Assembly: GCA_016873525.1 (NCBI GenBank)
Contig: VGXD01000108.1
Coordinates: 1 to 6,842 of the forward strand
Length of the DNA stretch: 6,842 nucleotides
Origin: Nitrospira sp.
GTDB lineage: Bacteria; Nitrospirota; Nitrospiria; Nitrospirales; Nitrospiraceae
Direction of reading: 5' to 3'
The position numbers were made by a program, and so were the translations under genes. Positions 1 through 5,850 of this stretch are shown one piece after another; the stretch's first letter is position 1; each line of letters starts with the position of its first letter. The notes beneath the pieces are model-generated. The model was given only the letters and a program-made list of their open reading frames with translations. It ran no database searches and had not been told where the DNA came from.

Positions 1-1408
1 GAGGAGTCGTGCGAGCCGGCGCCGGTTCCGGAGCGGAGGGCTGCGCCCTGCGCATCGGGGGGGGCGCTTGTTGTGACGGTGGAACAGCCGTCGGAACTGC
101 CGGCTTGGTCATCGTGCGCGGAGGGACCGGCGGAGCCGGCGCCCGGCGCGACGAGTCGAGGGGGCCGGTTCGCGGCGTTGAGACAGAAGGGCTTGGCTGA
201 GGCGTGGTCGCAGGTCGAGCCGGAGCCGGAGCGGAGGCGGCGGCCGGGACAGCGGAAGCCGGCGCGCTTGGGTGCGACAGGCGCGTGGCCCGCACGGCCG
301 CCGCTTCGAGCACGAACCTCGGATGCGCGCTCAACCGGAGCGAATCTTCGGTCTGGGAGAAAATCCGAAAGAGTTCCTGGAGCTGCTCGGGCGAGAAGGC
401 CTTCGCATCGGCGGTGATCTGGCGAAGCTCTTCTTCGGAGAGGTCGATGATCTTTTGCAAGTCTTGCAGTCCGTCCAGGGCCGACACGGACGGCGGCGTT
501 TTCGACTCCGGCGACGTCACGGCGGCCACGAGCAGATTGCGGAGGTGCTCGACCACATCCGCGCAGTAGGCGCGGAGATCATGTCCTTGATCGAGTACCA
601 GGGCGAGGACGTGCAGGGCGGCCGCGCTGTCCTGCGCCATGACGGCGGCGATCATGGTGCGGACGTGTTCCTGGGGCACGGCGCCGAGCAGCATTTCCAG
701 ATCGCTGTGGCGAATGGTCTTGCCCCCGAAGGCCACGGCCTGGTCCAGGAGGCTGAGGCCGTCGCGCATGCTGCCTTCGCTGGCCCGCGCGATGGACGCG
801 AGGCTGCGGTCTTCCACGGCGATCCCTTCCTGATCCGTTACGTGGCGTAGGCGCTGGACGATCTCGGTCTTGGTGATGCGGCGGAAATTGTAGTGCTGGC
901 AGCGGGACAGGATGGTGGCCGGAATCTTGTGGATCTCGGTCGTGGCGAAGACGAAGACGACGTGGGCCGGCGGCTCCTCCAGCGTTTTCAGGAGGGCGTT
1001 GAACGCCGAATTGGACAGCATGTGAACTTCGTCGATGATGTAGACCCGGTAGTGACCGCGGAACGGCGTGAACTTCACGTTCTCGCGGATTTCCCGCACG
1101 TCGTCCACGCCGGTGTTTGACGCGCCGTCGATCTCGACGACATCCACGGAACTGCCCTGGGCGATCTCCAGGCAGTTGGCGCAGGTGTCGCAAGGCGTGC
1201 CGGTGGGGCCTTGTTCGCAGTTGAGGGCCTTGGCCAGGATGCGCGCCACCGTGGTCTTGCCGACGCCACGGGTGCCGGAAAAGAGGAAGGCGTGGGCGAT
1301 GCGCTTGGTGGTGATCGCGTTGACCAGCATCTGCACGATGTGGGGCTGGCCGATGACATCCCCGAATGTGCCGGGCCGGTACTTTCTGGCGGAGACCTGG
1401 TAGTCCAT
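1..1408 (-). CDS. dnaX: DNA polymerase III subunit gamma/tau, N-terminal 469 residues (runs off the left edge)
   Basis: This is the ATPase subunit of the clamp loader, which opens the sliding clamp and ties the polymerase cores together at the replication fork. The product starts MDYQVSARKYRPGTF. Seen in the sequence: Walker A GTRGVGKTT (residues 45-53), four zinc-ligand cysteines at 64, 73, 76 and 79, Walker B DEVH (126-129), the sensor-1/arginine-finger SRC (168-170) and sensor-2 GSMRD (212-216). Domain III follows, and from about residue 380 a Pro/Ala-rich linker continues to the window edge. The ATG at 1408 is the first possible start because an in-frame TGA lies two codons upstream. There is no clear Shine-Dalgarno sequence before it. 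The gene follows the SRP RNA gene, as in many bacteria. A run of eight C (coding strand) sits in the linker at codons 449-451. The C-terminal tau domains are outside the window, so gamma and tau forms cannot be told apart here. Confidence 0.97.
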   Translation of the reverse strand, partial: MDYQVSARKYRPGTFGDVIGQPHIVQMLVNAITTKRIAHAFLFSGTRGVGKTTVARILAKALNCEQGPTGTPCDTCANCLEIAQGSSVDVVEIDGASNTGVDDVREIRENVKFTPFRGHYRVYIIDEVHMLSNSAFNALLKTLEEPPAHVVFVFATTEIHKIPATILSRCQHYNFRRITKTEIVQRLRHVTDQEGIAVEDRSLASIARASEGSMRDGLSLLDQAVAFGGKTIRHSDLEMLLGAVPQEHVRTMIAAVMAQDSAAALHVLALVLDQGHDLRAYCADVVEHLRNLLVAAVTSPESKTPPSVSALDGLQDLQKIIDLSEEELRQITADAKAFSPEQLQELFRIFSQTEDSLRLSAHPRFVLEAAAVRATRLSHPSAPASAVPAAASAPAPARPATTPQPSPSVSTPRTGPLDSSRRAPAPPVPPRTMTKPAVPTAVPPSQQAPPPMRRAQPSAPEPAPARTTP

Positions 1409-1422
1409 AACTCAGTTGGAAA

Positions 1423-1506
1423 GTCTGAAAATTACAAGTCGAAAGTCTTGCACCGAAGCTGATTGTACCGCGACCTGAGGACTTTCGGACTTGATGACTT
1501 TCAGAC
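1423..1506. repeat. Long imperfect inverted repeat built on GAAAGTC, in the ffs-dnaX spacer
   Basis: The left arm (1423-1447) and the reverse complement of the right arm (1480-1506) align over 27 columns with two mismatches and two single-base gaps. Shared blocks are GTCTGAAA, CAAGTC and GAAAGTC. The loop between the arms is 32 bases. On the dnaX transcript the structure ends 14 bases before the ATG, so it fills the leader. There is no T-run beside it, so it does not look like an ordinary intrinsic terminator. It may be a dispersed palindromic repeat or a leader element affecting dnaX expression; which one is inference. Confidence 0.7.
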
Positions 1507-1520
1507 GTCTTCAAGAAAGT

Positions 1521-1621
1521 GGGGCTAGGTGATCCTGCGGCACCCAGACTGGCCTGCTTACCGTTGCTTCCTTCCGGACCTGGCGGGGTTCACAGGATTC
1601 TGTCGCACAGGGCCCAGCCCC
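1521..1621 (-). ncRNA. ffs: Signal recognition particle RNA, small bacterial (4.5S-like) type
   Basis: This is the RNA scaffold of the bacterial signal recognition particle, which binds Ffh and directs signal-bearing ribosomes to FtsY at the membrane. The minus strand carries the domain IV signature GGTCCGGAAGGAAGCA, with the GGAA tetraloop at 1572-1575. The ends pair (GGGGCT with AGCCCC). An inner helix pairs ATCCTGTG with CGCAGGAT, and ACCC with GGGT, giving the expected single long hairpin of about 101 nt. There is no Alu domain. The ends were set by the terminal helix, so the primary transcript may be a few bases longer. It lies between tRNA-Ser and dnaX on the same strand. Confidence 0.95.
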
Positions 1622-1714
1622 GTTTCTTTGGCGCGCTAGAAACTCTCCGACGGCGAACCCACCGGGCAGTGGTGCGCCATATTTACCAACAGGCAATGGC
1701 GACGAGTGCCGTAA

Positions 1715-1741
1715 AGCGGTGTCGCGCAGCGCGACGCCGTT
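1715..1741. repeat. Compact palindrome, REP-like
   Basis: The core GTCGCGCAGCGCGAC (1721-1735) is a perfect inverted repeat around one central base. As plus-strand RNA the stem extends to 12 pairs (1715-1726 with 1730-1741), two of them G-U, closing on a CAG triloop. The G-U pairs would be A-C mismatches on the other strand, so a plus-strand RNA would fold better. It resembles the smaller palindrome at 1786-1800. No T-run follows. Confidence 0.65.
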
Positions 1742-1785
1742 AGAAATTCTCCGTCAACTTTGGTGCGTCGTGTTCCCAATAATCC

Positions 1786-1800
1786 TGTCGCGGAGCGACA
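1786..1800. repeat. Second REP-like palindrome TGTCGC-GGA-GCGACA
   Basis: This is a six-base-pair perfect hairpin with a three-base loop, centred 65 bases from the larger palindrome at 1715-1741 and sharing the TGTCGCG...GCGAC theme. CCTTTTC follows on the plus strand, so it could look like a weak plus-strand terminator, but no plus-strand gene lies upstream to be terminated. Confidence 0.55.
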
Positions 1801-1895
1801 CCTTTTCACGGGCCAGGAAAATCATTGCCGCTCGGTACTCTGGCGCGCCACTGCCTGCTGGCTAATAGACCGGAAGCTTCTCGCGCGCCAAGTAA

Positions 1896-1985
<90 letters not shown>

Positions 1986-2031
1986 GCGCCATGGAGCCCA
2001 GTTATGCAAACGTGTCCTTAACGAGGGAGGC

Positions 2032-2060
2032 ATCTTAGCACGCGGGTTTTGCAGCAGCAA
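2032..2060 (-). promoter_or_regulatory. Sigma-70-like promoter for tRNA-Ser
   Basis: On the minus strand, TTGCTG (-35, 2060-2055) is followed after exactly 17 bases by TAAGAT (-10, 2037-2032). This predicts a start near 2025 and a 5' leader of about 40 nt before the mature tRNA at 1985. It may also supply read-through transcription to ffs and dnaX. The -35 overlaps the left arm of the inverted repeat at 2055-2086. Confidence 0.6.
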
Positions 2061-2086
2061 GGGAAGGAAGGGCTTGCGCCTTGCTG
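2055..2086. promoter_or_regulatory. Inverted repeat across two divergent promoters (possible operator)
   Basis: CAGCAAGG (2055-2062) and CCTTGCTG (2079-2086) are exact reverse complements 16 bases apart. The left arm covers the -35 of the tRNA-Ser promoter. The right arm lies in the spacer of the promoter for the HATPase/GNAT gene. A second exact pair, AGGGAAG (2060-2066) and CTTCCCT (2091-2097), overlaps it. The position suggests a shared operator, but no regulator is known here and the short arms could be chance. Confidence 0.35.
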
Positions 2087-2102
2087 GCCGCTTCCCTATG
2101 CT
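2074..2102 (+). promoter_or_regulatory. Sigma-70-like promoter for the HATPase/GNAT-methyltransferase operon
   Basis: TTGCGC (-35, 2074-2079) and TATGCT (-10, 2097-2102) are 17 bases apart. The predicted start near 2109 leaves about 20 nt of leader, containing the GGAGGT ribosome binding site at 2118-2123 ahead of the ATG at 2130. Confidence 0.5.
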
Positions 2103-2129
2103 GGGGAGCCACAGTTCGGAGGTGTGCGG

Positions 2130-2495
2130 ATGTCTCAGGAGAATCAATCGGAACGGGCGCTCGCTCGCGTGACCCTGCTGGCGGACCCGCGCTTTTTGCC
2201 GGCCCTCACCGATCTGGTGGCCGACATTGCCGCGACGGTCGGGCTGGAGAAGGAGGCGGCGCGGAAGCTGGATGCCGTCCTGGATGAGATTTTCCGCAAC
2301 GTCGTGGAGCAGGGGTACAAGGGAGACAGCAGCCAATCCATCGACGTCATCCTGTCTCAGCGGGGCCATTCCCTCGTGGTCGCCGTCGAGGACAAGGGGC
2401 TGCCCTTCGACTATCGTCCATTGCAGGCAGGCCAGGATTCCCGCTTCTCCGCCGTCCTCTCGGCCGGCTATGTGGATCAAATCAATTTTTTGTGA
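2130..2495 (+). CDS. RsbW-like HATPase domain (anti-sigma kinase family), reading frame broken at its last strand
   Basis: This is a 121-residue GHKL-fold ATPase domain of the RsbW/SpoIIAB-like class; such proteins usually bind or phosphorylate sigma factors and anti-sigma antagonists. Seen: N box VLDEIFRNVVEQGY (residues 50-63, key E53 and N57) and G1 box VEDKGLPFD (86-94, key D88 and G90). The usual GxGLG lid is replaced by RFSAVLSAGYVD (105-116), so nucleotide binding may be altered. The ATG at 2130 is preferred over upstream TTG codons because GGAGGT lies 6 bases before it. The frame ends NFL-stop just where the final beta strand should come. That strand (NRVELIREL) is in the -1 frame, joined to the GNAT gene. 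The intact product would be a HATPase-GNAT fusion of about 500 residues. Confidence 0.8.
   Translation: MSQENQSERALARVTLLADPRFLPALTDLVADIAATVGLEKEAARKLDAVLDEIFRNVVEQGYKGDSSQSIDVILSQRGHSLVVAVEDKGLPFDYRPLQAGQDSRFSAVLSAGYVDQINFL
2486..2492 (+). other. Candidate -1 ribosomal frameshift heptamer U UUU UUG with abutting stop
   Basis: The zero-frame codons are AAT TTT TTG TGA, so the bases 2486-2492 match the X XXY YYZ slippery pattern and the zero-frame TGA follows at once. A one-base backward slip would read TTT TTT GTG AAT and join the HATPase frame to the GNAT frame. Nine bases after the heptamer GACCC (2502-2506) can pair with GGGTC (2517-2521) around a 10-base loop, a weak possible stimulator. 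I see no stimulatory Shine-Dalgarno sequence upstream. A missing T in the homopolymer would give the same picture. Confidence 0.5.
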
Positions 2496-3622
2496 ATCGC
2501 GGACCCAACGGCAACCGGGTCGAACTGATCCGGGAATTGCCCGCCGAAGACTTTCGAGACCGAGCGGACCCCAAGGAGCATCAGGCCACGGTCGAGGCAG
2601 CGGAAGCGCATCCCGACGAAGCGATTGCGACCCGCCCGATGAGACCGGAAGAGGCGGCGGACTTGGCCCGCCTCGTCTACCGCTGTTACGGCTACACCTA
2701 CCCCAGCGGGTTTATCTACTACCCTGAGAAAGTGGAAGCGCAACAACGCGCGGGGCTGATGAAATCCTATGTGGCCTGCAACCAGCGCGGCGAGCTGATC
2801 GGGCACCTGGCCATGACCTTCCCTCGGCCCGGCGCCAAGGTGGTCGAATCAGGACAGGCGGTGGTCGATCCCCGCTACCGGGGTCATGGCCTGTTCCAGC
2901 GCATGAAGCTGCAAGCCCGCGACGACGCTGCCGCGAACCAGGTGGTCGGCATCTACAGCGAAGCCGTCACCGTCCATCCCTATAGCCAGAAAGGGAGCCT
3001 CGATGTGGGGGCCCATGAGGTCGGCTTCCTGCTCGGCTATACGTCGGGAACCGTCTCGTTCAGAAACATCAGCGAGTCCGAGAGGCCCAGGCGTCAGTCG
3101 GTTGCCTTTCTCTACCTCACGGCCCTCACCCATGAACCGGCGACCGTCTTTCTGCCGGCTCCCTATCAGGGCCTGGCTCAGGCGATTTACGGGGCGGCGG
3201 GGATTCAGCGGATCGTCACAGACGATCAGGGCCTGAGCCAAACAAACCTCGCACAGTCGGGCCATCTGACCGTCTCGCTCCGTCCCGACCACAACCAGGC
3301 GATTCTGACCGTGGATGTGCTCGGCCGGGACACGCTGGATTCCGTCCGGTCCCATCTGCACGAGCTTCGCCTTCAGCGCGTGGACTGTATCTATGTGGAC
3401 CTTCCCCTTGTTCAAGAGGGAGCGGGGGAACTGGGCGCCAAACTCCGTGAACTCGGCTTCTTCTTCGGGGCCCTGATCCCGGAGTTCGGCCAAGGCGATG
3501 TGTTGCGGTTGCAGTACCTGAACAACGTGGACATCGTGCCTGCGGACATCCACACGGCGTCCGAAGCCGGACGCAAGCTCCTCGCCACGATCCTTAATGA
3601 CCAAGCTGCCGTGATGCCATGA
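2492..3622 (+). CDS. GNAT-family N-acetyltransferase carrying the last HATPase strand (second part of the split fusion)
   Basis: This 376-codon frame opens with NRGPNGNRVELIREL (residues 2-16), which reads as the closing strand of the preceding HATPase domain, then a charged linker to about residue 45. A GNAT acetyl-CoA binding fold follows, with motif A VVDPRYRGHGLF (124-135; R128, G131 and G133 fit R-x-x-G-x-G). The C-terminal part (about 260-360) contains LGFFFGALIPEFGQGD and looks like a second GNAT-like half domain. The acceptor substrate is unknown. The GTG at 2492 is the first possible start in this frame, overlaps the upstream stop as GTGA and has no Shine-Dalgarno sequence. Expression therefore needs frameshifting or coupled re-initiation. 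A recently broken gene or a sequencing error are the alternatives. The rest of the frame shows no decay. Confidence 0.85.
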   Translation: MNRGPNGNRVELIRELPAEDFRDRADPKEHQATVEAAEAHPDEAIATRPMRPEEAADLARLVYRCYGYTYPSGFIYYPEKVEAQQRAGLMKSYVACNQRGELIGHLAMTFPRPGAKVVESGQAVVDPRYRGHGLFQRMKLQARDDAAANQVVGIYSEAVTVHPYSQKGSLDVGAHEVGFLLGYTSGTVSFRNISESERPRRQSVAFLYLTALTHEPATVFLPAPYQGLAQAIYGAAGIQRIVTDDQGLSQTNLAQSGHLTVSLRPDHNQAILTVDVLGRDTLDSVRSHLHELRLQRVDCIYVDLPLVQEGAGELGAKLRELGFFFGALIPEFGQGDVLRLQYLNNVDIVPADIHTASEAGRKLLATILNDQAAVMP

Positions 3623-3663
3623 ACGTTCATTTGCGAGAAGAGAGTAAGGAAGTGCAATCATGA
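3619..3663 (+). CDS. 14-codon bridging ORF with ATGA overlaps at both ends
   Basis: MNVHLREESKEVQS starts inside the stop of the GNAT gene (ATGA at 3619-3622) and ends inside the start of the methyltransferase (ATGA at 3660-3663). It contains the AAGGA ribosome binding site of the methyltransferase. It has no Shine-Dalgarno sequence of its own and resembles no known peptide. Its possible role is to carry terminating ribosomes from one gene to the next. Chance is a real alternative at this length. Confidence 0.25.
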   Translation: MNVHLREESKEVQS

Positions 3664-4520
3664 CTGCTGCACCATTCGATCCCATTCAGTACAAAGCTCA
3701 GCAGAAGCAGGACTGGAGCCATGTTGCCGCCGGTTGGAAGAAGTGGTGGCAGACGATGGAGCACTGCGCCAAGCCGGCCAGCGACAGGCTGGTCGAGCTG
3801 GCGAAGATCGAGCTGGGCCATCACGTCTTGGACGTGGCCACAGGCATCGGAGAGCCGGCCGTGACCGCCGCGCGCAAGGTCGGGCCAATGGGCAGGGTCA
3901 CAGCAACCGATCAGGCCCCGCTGATGTTGGCCATCGCTCAGGAGCGGGCTGCCGAGCTGGGGCTGACGAATCTGGATTTTCGTGAGATAGACGCCGAAGC
4001 CTTGGACTTTCCGGAGCAGAGTTTCGATGCCGTGCTTTCTCGCTGGGGACTGATGTTCCTGCCGGACCTACCCGAAGCCCTGACCAGGATTCATCGGCTG
4101 TTGAAGAAGGGCGGGCGGCTGGCTGCGGCAGTCTGGGGGCCTCCGGTGAAGGCGCCCTTCATCAGCGTCGCGATGGGGACTGTCAGACAACAACTCCAGG
4201 CCCCTCCGCCGCCACCCGGCATGTTAGGACCGTTCAGCCTGGCTGATGTGACCCTCCTGGAGCTTGCGCTGGCGCAAGCAGGTTTTTCCAACATCCGCAG
4301 CGAGCCGCTCACCCTGACCTTCGAGTGGTCCTCGGCTGAGGACTATACCCGTTTCCAACAGGACATTGCGGCGCCGATCATTGCGATGCTGGCCAAGGAA
4401 TCAGCCCAGCGGCGGGCAGCCATTTGGCAAGCTGTGACCGATGCGGCCGGGCAATATGCCGGCTCCGACGGGAAGGTGCGGATGGCCGGTGAAGCCATCT
4501 GCGTGGTTGCAACACGCTAG
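3660..4520 (+). CDS. Class I SAM-dependent methyltransferase (UbiE/Methyltransf_11-like)
   Basis: This 286-residue Rossmann-fold methyltransferase transfers a methyl group from S-adenosylmethionine to an acceptor that cannot be named from sequence. Motif I is VLDVATGIGEPA (residues 56-67). The acidic residue ending strand 2 is D84 in RVTATDQAP. Motifs II/III follow as FPEQSFDAVLSRWGLMFLPD and LLKKGGRLAAAVW. A proline-rich stretch, PPPPPG, precedes the variable C-terminal substrate region. The ATG at 3660 has AAGGA nine bases upstream. Only 37 bases separate it from the GNAT stop, and no promoter or terminator is evident between them, so the two genes are probably co-transcribed. It converges on the substrate-binding protein gene with 15 bases between the stop codons. 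UbiE itself is usually shorter, so a ubiquinone/menaquinone role is not claimed. Confidence 0.9.
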   Translation: MTAAPFDPIQYKAQQKQDWSHVAAGWKKWWQTMEHCAKPASDRLVELAKIELGHHVLDVATGIGEPAVTAARKVGPMGRVTATDQAPLMLAIAQERAAELGLTNLDFREIDAEALDFPEQSFDAVLSRWGLMFLPDLPEALTRIHRLLKKGGRLAAAVWGPPVKAPFISVAMGTVRQQLQAPPPPPGMLGPFSLADVTLLELALAQAGFSNIRSEPLTLTFEWSSAEDYTRFQQDIAAPIIAMLAKESAQRRAAIWQAVTDAAGQYAGSDGKVRMAGEAICVVATR

Positions 4521-4535
4521 ACGCAGTCTCGCGCC

Positions 4536-5798
4536 TCAGAGCTTGCAGGTATTCTGGTCTTGCGTACCGGCCACTGTCTCGCCGGGGACGGTGGCTAAAA
4601 TTTTGTAGTGGCCCAGCCCCAGTTCCTTCCCATAGGCCTGGCCGACCAACACATCCTGCACGTGCTGGTGGTCCCAGGCCCTGAAATAAGACGGCCCCTC
4701 CTTCAACCCGTCGAACTGATATCCTTCCAGGGCCTTGATGACGGCAGCCGTGTCGGTTGTGCCGGCCCGTTGCACCGCCTCCAGGATCTGCGTCATCGCC
4801 GCATAGCCGAGGTAGCAGCGCGAGGTCGGGGTGTGGTTGTACTTGTCGATCACGCCTTGGATGAAGCGGCGGGAGCTTTCGGTGTTGACCTTCGGGTCCC
4901 AGATCAGGCCCCAGACGCCGGCGTTGTTGGCATAGCCGAGCGGCCGGCCGATCTGCTCGCCGCCGATCATGCCTCCGACGCCGATCTTTTCCTTGGCCAG
5001 CTCCATCTGCGCATAGGCCTTGAGCGCGTGCACAAGGTCCCAGCCGTAGAGGTTCAAGATGATGATGTTCGGCTTGGCCGCCTTCGCCTCGGTGAGGGCG
5101 GCGGTAAAGTCGGTTGTGCCGAAAGGAGTCGTGAAGCCGCCGGCGGTTTTGCCGCCCTGGGCCATGAGCGCCTCGGTCATGGCCATGAGCGCCGACTTGC
5201 CGTCCATCGTGTCGGCGGTGATGGTGTAGAACCGGGTCCCGTAGGCCTTTACAATGTGCGGCGCCACGGCGCCGGCCATCATGCGGGCATTGGGCATGAA
5301 GACGAAGGTATGGGCATCGCAACGGGGACCGGTGAGTTCCGTGATATGGGCGCCGGTGACCATGAAGAGTTTGTTCTCCTTCTTGGCTACTTCGGAGACC
5401 GTGAGGGCCACCTCCCCGTTGAAGGTTCCCATCAGGAAGTCCACGCGATCGTCCTGGATCAGCTTGTTGGCGGCCTTGATCGCGGTCTGCACGTTCGAGG
5501 CGTCGTCCGCTTCGATGATGCTGACCGGCCGTCCCAGGACGCCGCCCTTCTTGTTGAAGAGGTCCACCGCGACGGTGGCCCCGTGGACGTCATGGATGGA
5601 GGAGGTTTTATAGGGGCTGGAAAGGGGATCGAGAATCCCGACCTTGATCGGCTCGCCGGCCTTCGCCCCGTCCGCCGCATAGGCCGCACTCCGATCATCC
5701 ATCAAGCCCAGCGCCTGCCTCGCCACATCCCCTAAGGCCAGCGCGCCGGCCGTCAACACCGACGCTTGCAGAAACCGTCTGCGCGACATATCAGTCAT
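4536..5798 (-). CDS. Tat-exported ABC transporter substrate-binding protein (Peripla_BP_6, branched-chain amino acid/amide family)
   Basis: This 420-residue periplasmic binding protein is of the family that captures amino acids, amides, urea or aromatic acids for an ABC importer. The N-terminus has a twin-arginine signal SRRRFLQ (residues 5-11), a hydrophobic stretch to about residue 22 and a likely cleavage after AYA (39-41). The mature part begins IKVGILDPLSSPY, with the type I periplasmic fold continuing to the C-terminus (for example KKGGVLGRPVSIIEADDASN). It differs from typical UrtA in these motifs, so I do not call it the urea receptor; the ligand is unknown. The ATG at 5798 is supported by AAAGGA nine bases upstream, although the ATG at 5789 would also keep the whole signal. 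No permease or ATPase gene adjoins it in the window. It has its own promoter candidate upstream and is separated from the PNPOx gene by a terminator. Confidence 0.92.
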   Translation of the reverse strand: MTDMSRRRFLQASVLTAGALALGDVARQALGLMDDRSAAYAADGAKAGEPIKVGILDPLSSPYKTSSIHDVHGATVAVDLFNKKGGVLGRPVSIIEADDASNVQTAIKAANKLIQDDRVDFLMGTFNGEVALTVSEVAKKENKLFMVTGAHITELTGPRCDAHTFVFMPNARMMAGAVAPHIVKAYGTRFYTITADTMDGKSALMAMTEALMAQGGKTAGGFTTPFGTTDFTAALTEAKAAKPNIIILNLYGWDLVHALKAYAQMELAKEKIGVGGMIGGEQIGRPLGYANNAGVWGLIWDPKVNTESSRRFIQGVIDKYNHTPTSRCYLGYAAMTQILEAVQRAGTTDTAAVIKALEGYQFDGLKEGPSYFRAWDHQHVQDVLVGQAYGKELGLGHYKILATVPGETVAGTQDQNTCKL

Positions 5799-5850
5799 GG
5801 AGGGCCATCCTTTCCTTTATGAGCGGGGAGTTCCATCTTTCCGCTGAGTG

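Larger units (their letters stand above)
1622..1895. other. Repeat-rich intergenic region between tRNA-Ser and ffs
   Basis: I see no credible gene in these 274 bases. They hold two copies of a 15-base motif TAGAAAYTCTCCGWC (1637-1651 and 1741-1755) and two compact palindromes of related sequence (1715-1741 and 1786-1800). They also hold an 8-bp GC-rich inverted pair (1841-1848 and 1883-1890) directly downstream of the tRNA, with TGGCGCGCCA at 1841-1850 being itself a perfect palindrome. The ffs promoter should lie close upstream of 1621. TTTCTA (minus strand, 1642-1637) followed by a GC-rich stretch could be its -10 and discriminator, but I find no convincing -35. Confidence 0.6.

Noticed and set aside
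1..270. Tandem-like GAGCCGG/CGGAGC repeats
   Set aside because: They are explained by Pro/Ala codons in the low-complexity DnaX linker and have no regular period that would suggest a CRISPR or minisatellite.
579..1514. Minus-strand 311-codon ORF over dnaX
   Set aside because: It is in a different frame from the DnaX protein, and its product is rich in Arg/His/Pro with no domain. The real frame carries all clamp-loader motifs.
1511..1696. Minus-strand 61-codon ORF over the SRP RNA
   Set aside because: It overlaps the whole folded SRP RNA on the same strand and has no protein-like features. Such ORFs are common false calls at ffs.
1786..1806. Plus-strand intrinsic terminator (6-bp hairpin plus TTTT)
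   Set aside because: No plus-strand gene lies upstream to be terminated, and the hairpin resembles the neighbouring palindrome, so a repeat is the simpler reading.
4608..5735. Plus-strand 375-codon ORF opposite the substrate-binding protein gene
   Set aside because: It is the antisense shadow of a gene with a clear Tat signal and periplasmic-binding fold. Long antisense ORFs are expected at this GC content.
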